DNA of 64,000 nt from Arthrobacter sp. efr-133-R2A-120 (lineage in GTDB: Bacteria > Actinomycetota > Actinomycetes > Actinomycetales > Micrococcaceae): contig NZ_JARVRF010000024.1 in the NCBI RefSeq assembly GCF_030209835.1, forward strand, positions 62,001 to 126,000. Direction: 5' to 3'. Below the pieces are notes generated by a model that was given only the letters and a program-made list of their open reading frames with translations, did no database searches and was not told where the DNA came from. A program made the translations under genes and the position numbers. Each line of letters opens with the position of its first letter. Positions within the stretch are counted from its first letter, which is position 1. Positions 60,639-64,000 of this stretch are shown here, piece by piece.

Positions 60639-61758
60639 ACCCTATGAGACACGGGCCGGGCGCCGGTATCAGGTCCGCTACCGGAAACCTGGCCGGGTAC
60701 AGACCAAGAAACGTGGATTCAGGACAAAGAGGGATGCCGAGCTCTTCCTCGCCAGCGTTGAGGTTTCCAAGGCCCGCGGGGAGTTCATAGATGCGGCAGC
60801 CGCCAAGGCCCTGATCGGTCCGCTTGGGGAAGCGTGGTTGTCACGGCAGACCCATTTGAAGCCATCTTCATTCCGGCCGGTGGAGTCGGCTTGGCGTAAT
60901 CATGTGCTGCCGGTATGGGGCGGTACGGCAGTTTCTGACATCCGAAAGACAGATGTGCAGCAGTGGGTCTCAGGCTTGACGACTGGGGACCAGAGCGCAG
61001 AACCGCCCCGGAAGCCTAAGGGTGCAACACTTGTAATCCGCGCCTACGGTGTTTTGGCCTCCATTTTGGATGACGCCGTGAGCGACCGTCGAACATTGAG
61101 TAATCCCGCACGTGGCGTAACGCTGCCACGCAAGGTCAAGAAGCCGCACGTCTACCTGAGTCACGAGCAAGTGCATGCACTCGCCGCGGCCAGTAAATAT
61201 CCGACACTGGTTCTCGTGCTTGCCTACTGCGGGTTGCGGTGGGGAGAGGCGACTGGACTGCGAGTCAAGCATCTGGACATGTTGCGGCGGCGCTTCGTGA
61301 TTGAGGAAAACGCGGTTCAGGTCGGTTCGGTGATCGAAGTAGGTACGCCCAAGAACCACAAGAAACGAACCGTGCCGTTCCCGCGATTCCTCGCTGAGCC
61401 CCTGGCTCAGCAGTGTGAGAACAAGGACAGAAACGATCTCGTGTTTCCCGGCGAGAATGGCCACCACCTCCGCCTCGCACGCGTGCACGATGACAACATG
61501 AGCTGGTTCGCAGGGGCCGTGAAGAGAGCGGGAGTGCCACGAATCACGCCTCACGATCTCAGGCATTCCGCCGCGAGCTTTGCCGTATCGGCCGGTGCGA
61601 ACGTCAAAGCGGTGCAAAGAATGCTCGGTCACAGCTCGGCAGCCATGACCCTGGACATCTATGCGGACCTGTTTGATGGGGACTTGGACAGCGTCTCGGA
61701 CGCCCTGGACCACGCAGTGTCCCTGGCGAATGTGCCCAAAATGTGCCCAAAACCCTGA
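60625..61758 (+). CDS. Tyrosine site-specific integrase
   Basis: A 377-residue phage-type tyrosine recombinase. The N-terminal arm-binding domain has RYQVRYRKPGRVQTKKRGFR (AP2-like strands) and the core-binding domain spans about residues 55-160. The catalytic domain has the first Arg in YCGLRWGEATGLRV, HDLRHSAASFAVS with the His and second Arg, and LGHSSAAMTLDIYADLFDGD with the His and nucleophile Tyr. The ATG at 60625 lies inside the XRE gene end. Its last codons (VPKMCPKP) are encoded by the 23-bp repeat shared with 29333-29355, suggesting an integrase binding site embedded in the gene end. Confidence 0.95.
   Translation: MATIEPYETRAGRRYQVRYRKPGRVQTKKRGFRTKRDAELFLASVEVSKARGEFIDAAAAKALIGPLGEAWLSRQTHLKPSSFRPVESAWRNHVLPVWGGTAVSDIRKTDVQQWVSGLTTGDQSAEPPRKPKGATLVIRAYGVLASILDDAVSDRRTLSNPARGVTLPRKVKKPHVYLSHEQVHALAAASKYPTLVLVLAYCGLRWGEATGLRVKHLDMLRRRFVIEENAVQVGSVIEVGTPKNHKKRTVPFPRFLAEPLAQQCENKDRNDLVFPGENGHHLRLARVHDDNMSWFAGAVKRAGVPRITPHDLRHSAASFAVSAGANVKAVQRMLGHSSAAMTLDIYADLFDGDLDSVSDALDHAVSLANVPKMCPKP
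61730..61752 (+). repeat. Right copy of the 23-bp GTGCCCAAAA repeat
   Basis: Identical to 29333-29355 and located in the last codons of the integrase gene. The presence of the same sequence next to the tRNA-Ser fragment links this integrase with the left end of the element. The two copies are 32.4 kb apart in the same orientation. Confidence 0.6.
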
Positions 61759-61771
61759 TTTCGGCAAAGCA

Positions 61772-61814
61772 AAAGGCCCCGGATTCCTTGTAAATAAAGG
61801 GATCCAGGGCCTTT
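61772..61814. terminator. Long imperfect hairpin after the integrase gene
   Basis: AAAGGCCCCGGATTCCTT, a short AT-rich loop, and AAGGGATCCAGGGCCTTT form a stem of about 18 bp with two non-Watson-Crick positions and flanking A and T tracts. It starts 14 bp after the integrase stop codon and probably terminates transcription from both directions. Confidence 0.75.
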
Positions 61815-62035
61815 CAACGTGGCGGGGGTATTACGAATTGGCCAGATCCCTTGTGGCGCAAGGGATCGTTGGCGACGCGGAAATGAGCCAGGCACAGGCT
61901 AAGCACCTGATTTAGCACACCGTGGGCGTCCCGTGCCAGGGTCCGGAAGGTGAGCAACCAATGCCGCGCAACGGTGATTGGCTACTCCTTTGAGCGGTCA
62001 GGGTGCAGAGTGTTACCACGACCGAGGAAGGCACC
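61815..62035. other. Region where the right att site would be expected; no gene or tRNA seen
   Basis: I searched by eye for an intact tRNA-Ser or the 23-bp att fragment and found neither; only TGGCGG at 61822 matches the first six bases of the fragment. No frame resembles a known protein. Confidence 0.4.
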
Positions 62036-62950
62036 TTAGAGAATCTCCGGACCCGACCCTGGTCCCGCTTCCTGCAACGGGTAGTCCGGCAGACGCCTTC
62101 CATCGACACGTGAAACAAAATAGGTTCGCACTGTGGGCTCAGTGCCGACACCTGGATAGTCGTCGGACGAGGATGGCGTCAACAGGAGCCTCCAAACGCC
62201 AGTCTTCTCCGGTACGGGTTCAACAAGAGTGCCGCCGAATCCCACCCGGGTTAGGTCAACAGCGCCGGTGTCCATCGGATGGACAGTCGTTACTTCGAAC
62301 GAGAAATGCCGACTCTCTGCGCCTTGCTGGCGTTCCTGGTAGATGTCCGCCCATTCATCAAGCGAGAGTTGAACTGAGTAGGTGTATTCATCGAGACCTT
62401 GGCCCTGGGGGAGGTCAGCCCCGCTGAGTGTTTCGTCGCCGTTCGTGATCGGGTGATTGAATCGAAGGTGCGCCATGCCAGGTCCCTCGTTCCAGATGGA
62501 GACGCTGACCTGTATCAAAATCTGTTTCTTTCCGTCCGCGGGAAGATTGAATTCCAAGCCGGAGGGCACGCTCCAGTTCGGGCTATCTAGGAATTCGCCG
62601 GGAAACTGCGGCTGCCAGATGATCGATTTGTCGGCGATGACTCTGACGCTCGGCATCGTGGCATCAACGCGATTTTTCACCGTCTCGGCCGCGATGAACA
62701 GCGTTTGACGTTGTTGAGATCTTGTCAATGCCAGAGCCTCGTTCGCGGCATCCGCTGAATGCTGGCCCGCGGATGCAGCCTTCGCCGTTTCTTTGGTTTG
62801 AAAGTATATGAAAACCGCTGTGATGGCCGTCACTATTGCGGCCAAGCCTGTAGCAAGAGACCCGACCGCGGTCCAGCCCCACTCCCACGGAGAGTTGACA
62901 GCTGTTGAATCCAAGGGCAGATGGGCTAACAAGCCTGCTGGAGAGATCAC
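62036..62950 (-). CDS. Hypothetical protein with N-terminal membrane helix
   Basis: A 304-residue protein. Residues about 28-52 form one transmembrane helix (SLATGLAAIVTAITAVFIYF), followed by a coiled-coil-like stretch (QTKETAKAASAGQHSADAAN) and a large soluble domain rich in beta strands. Single-helix proteins with this xTVx-helix-coiled-coil layout are common unannotated genes in accessory DNA. The start is a GTG overlapping the stop of the upstream gene (GTGA), so it is the last of three coupled genes. The function is unknown. Confidence 0.6.
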   Translation of the reverse strand: MISPAGLLAHLPLDSTAVNSPWEWGWTAVGSLATGLAAIVTAITAVFIYFQTKETAKAASAGQHSADAANEALALTRSQQRQTLFIAAETVKNRVDATMPSVRVIADKSIIWQPQFPGEFLDSPNWSVPSGLEFNLPADGKKQILIQVSVSIWNEGPGMAHLRFNHPITNGDETLSGADLPQGQGLDEYTYSVQLSLDEWADIYQERQQGAESRHFSFEVTTVHPMDTGAVDLTRVGFGGTLVEPVPEKTGVWRLLLTPSSSDDYPGVGTEPTVRTYFVSRVDGRRLPDYPLQEAGPGSGPEIL

Positions 62951-63438
62951 GGCGCAAGTCTATGCAGAAGTCTGACATCGGAAAGGAAGGTTATGGTGTC
63001 GCAGCCGGGGATAGGCCCCACCCAGCCTCCAACGTACGCACAGTGCACTTCCGATGCGCCCTGTGATCGTGCAACCGAGGCTGCGCGCGCAAGGCCGAAT
63101 GGCCCAGCGATTGCGCCGGCCACAAGGAGGACTGATGCACCGTCCTGTCGACGTGAGGTGTCAACTACATGGCAGTCGCCGACGACAGTGGCGGTTCCAA
63201 CGATTCTCTCACCCGCGGAATCGGACGCGACGAGGCCCCAACCATTTTGGCTGGATAGTCGAGCGGCGTGCTCCGCAGCCGCCAGGAGGCGCTCACCGCC
63301 AAAGGAACCGGCGTGGCATTGGGCGGCGAATAGCAGCCCGACGACGTTTGAGGCCGCTGCTTCGCGCGGACTCATCAGACTATTTTGGTCGCCTACGCAA
63401 CGAAACGACGGGATATCAGTCAATACGGCGCCCTTCAC
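62947..63438 (-). CDS. Hypothetical protein, middle gene of a three-gene operon
   Basis: A 163-residue alpha/beta protein that I do not recognise. It has VVGLLFAAQCHAGSFGGERL, GASVLLVAGAIAGPFGLARA, then SVARSQGASEVHCAYVGGWV and PIPGCDTI. The alternation of hydrophobic strand, glycine-rich turn and helix in VLLVAGAIAGPFGLARA, followed by GASEVHCAYVGGW, recalls Rossmann-like or phosphoribosyltransferase folds, but no phosphate-binding motif is definite. It starts with GTG overlapping the previous stop codon (GTGA) and ends overlapping the next start, indicating strict coexpression with both neighbours. Confidence 0.55.
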   Translation of the reverse strand: MKGAVLTDIPSFRCVGDQNSLMSPREAAASNVVGLLFAAQCHAGSFGGERLLAAAEHAARLSSQNGWGLVASDSAGERIVGTATVVGDCHVVDTSRRQDGASVLLVAGAIAGPFGLARAASVARSQGASEVHCAYVGGWVGPIPGCDTITFLSDVRLLHRLAP

Positions 63439-63920
63439 CTATCGGCCAGGAGCCCACATAATGCTGCCGCAGCCGCGGGAAGAAGTTGCCGCTTCCCAAC
63501 GAAGGCCGCGGCATCGACTTCGACGTCAGCTTTCTTGGCTCCGTAGGCTGCACCGCACTCCTTGCCCGTCCGAACTCGTGTCTTGACGACCAGCGTCCGC
63601 GCAGCCGCAGCGATCGCCCCCTCCGACATAAGCCGGAAGCGCGGGCCATCCTGGTTGCTTGCTTTTGGGGGTCGGTCGGCGCGACGAACGACGACGATGT
63701 CTGGCCTCAGTGACTCAAGGCGCCCGGTGACGGCAACGCTGAGTTCTTTCAACTGTTCTGCGAGGTCTACGCTGGTCACCGCAACCTCGAAGAAATCGAC
63801 AAAAGTCACTTCGGGAAGCGATGGTACTTGATCCTCAGCCAAGTCGTCTCCAAGTAGTACGGCCCGGATTGTGGGTTTCTTAGAGGTAGGAATGTCCACA
63901 CAGAGACCGAGAGCGCGCAT
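63435..63920 (-). CDS. Hypothetical protein, possibly RNase H/RuvC-like fold
   Basis: A 161-residue protein, first gene of the coupled trio, starting at the ATG at 63920 after GGGGA. It begins with a strand (MRALGLCVDIP), has LESLRPDIVVVRRADRPPKA in the middle, then LMSEGAIAAAARTLVVKTRV, and ends VDAAAFVGKRQLLPAAAAAL. This order (N-terminal Asp strand, L..P..VVV strand, EGAI helix, late Asp before a helix) recalls the RuvC/RNase H fold. That is a weak structural guess; the acidic residues are not in a verified pattern. No function is assigned. Confidence 0.5.
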   Translation of the reverse strand: MRALGLCVDIPTSKKPTIRAVLLGDDLAEDQVPSLPEVTFVDFFEVAVTSVDLAEQLKELSVAVTGRLESLRPDIVVVRRADRPPKASNQDGPRFRLMSEGAIAAAARTLVVKTRVRTGKECGAAYGAKKADVEVDAAAFVGKRQLLPAAAAALCGLLADR

Positions 63921-64000
63921 GTCTGATTGTCCCCTATCTTGATACTTGTGACTTCACCGACGACTGCAGCAAACTCACTTCCTCCTGGCTTCATATTGGC

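Noticed and set aside
29681..61758. Self-transmissible conjugative element
   Set aside because: I see no VirB4, VirD4/TraG-type coupling protein, FtsK-like translocase or other secretion genes; only a relaxase is present.
61815..62035. Possible right att site or tRNA beside the integrase
   Set aside because: Only six bases match the left tRNA-Ser fragment and no cloverleaf can be drawn, so I do not call an attachment site here.
1..64000. CRISPR array
   Set aside because: No regularly spaced direct repeats of 24-40 bp were seen anywhere; the repeats found are palindromes, IS ends or single duplicated sites.
63806..64000. Frame starting MKPGGSEFAAVVGEV at the right edge
   Set aside because: It overlaps the first gene of the three-gene operon on the same strand in another frame and has no supporting family; the 80 bases after 63920 are too short to interpret.

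Overview
The window is high-GC actinobacterial DNA. The gene set (molybdenum hydroxylase cluster of the aerobic CO-dehydrogenase type, MHS-family carriers, a secreted GH32 levanase, GTG/TTG starts with strong Shine-Dalgarno sequences) points to a soil Micrococcaceae such as Arthrobacter, Paenarthrobacter or Pseudarthrobacter. That assignment is inference from family resemblance. All identifications come from reading motifs; no database search was run.

Region 1 (1-29.2 kb) is chromosomal backbone with catabolic genes. It starts with the 5' end of an antiporter gene, then an SRPBCC protein, a sulfite-oxidase-like molybdoenzyme, a TetR regulator with a perfect 25-bp palindromic operator in front of a YtcJ-like amidohydrolase, and an orphan DUF1016 nuclease. 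From about 8.8 to 18.3 kb a minus-strand series encodes a molybdenum hydroxylase (small Fe-S, large Mo and medium FAD subunits), its CoxG-like and XdhC/VWA/MoxR maturation proteins, and MoaA for molybdopterin synthesis. The large subunit carries AYRGAGR, so it is probably not a classical CO dehydrogenase. A GntR-controlled set follows (DUF2848 protein, MHS transporter, nitrilase-superfamily amidase), then the levanase behind LacI-type operators and assorted small genes.

Region 2 (29.2 kb to at least 61.8 kb) is an integrated element. Its left edge is a 23-bp remnant of the 3' end of a tRNA-Ser with its terminator. An integrase, excisionase-type HTH protein and XRE regulator lie at 59.8-61.8 kb, and a 23-bp repeat lies at both places (29333 and 61730). 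A MobF relaxase-helicase sits at the left end but no type IV secretion genes are visible, so it looks like a mobilizable rather than self-transmissible element. No intact tRNA-Ser is visible at the right, so that boundary is outside the window or was lost.

The cargo looks like defence. (a) 35463-45675: a tight five-gene operon of C5-cytosine methyltransferase, sacsin/HSP90-like GHKL ATPase, MORC-like GHKL ATPase, PD-(D/E)XK (DUF4420-type) nuclease and Z1-domain helicase, which I read as an ATP-driven restriction-modification system. (b) 48914-53763: a two-gene, start-stop-overlapping operon of a thymidine-phosphorylase homologue with altered active-site residues and a 1221-residue zinc-ribbon/protein-kinase/P-loop-NTPase fusion with an unfamiliar C-terminal domain. 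This is my best candidate for an undescribed system. (c) 55454-59101: a 1215-residue membrane-anchored YobI-like P-loop NTPase. Between these lie an ISL3-family element (8-bp target duplication) interrupted by an IS3-family element, and gene remnants (C5 methyltransferase, glycogen-debranching-type glucosidase, a second relaxase, a serine resolvase). A group II intron fragment lies upstream of the relaxase gene.

Region 3 (62.0-64 kb) holds a minus-strand operon of three unrecognised genes joined by GTGA overlaps; it could be island cargo or another accessory block.
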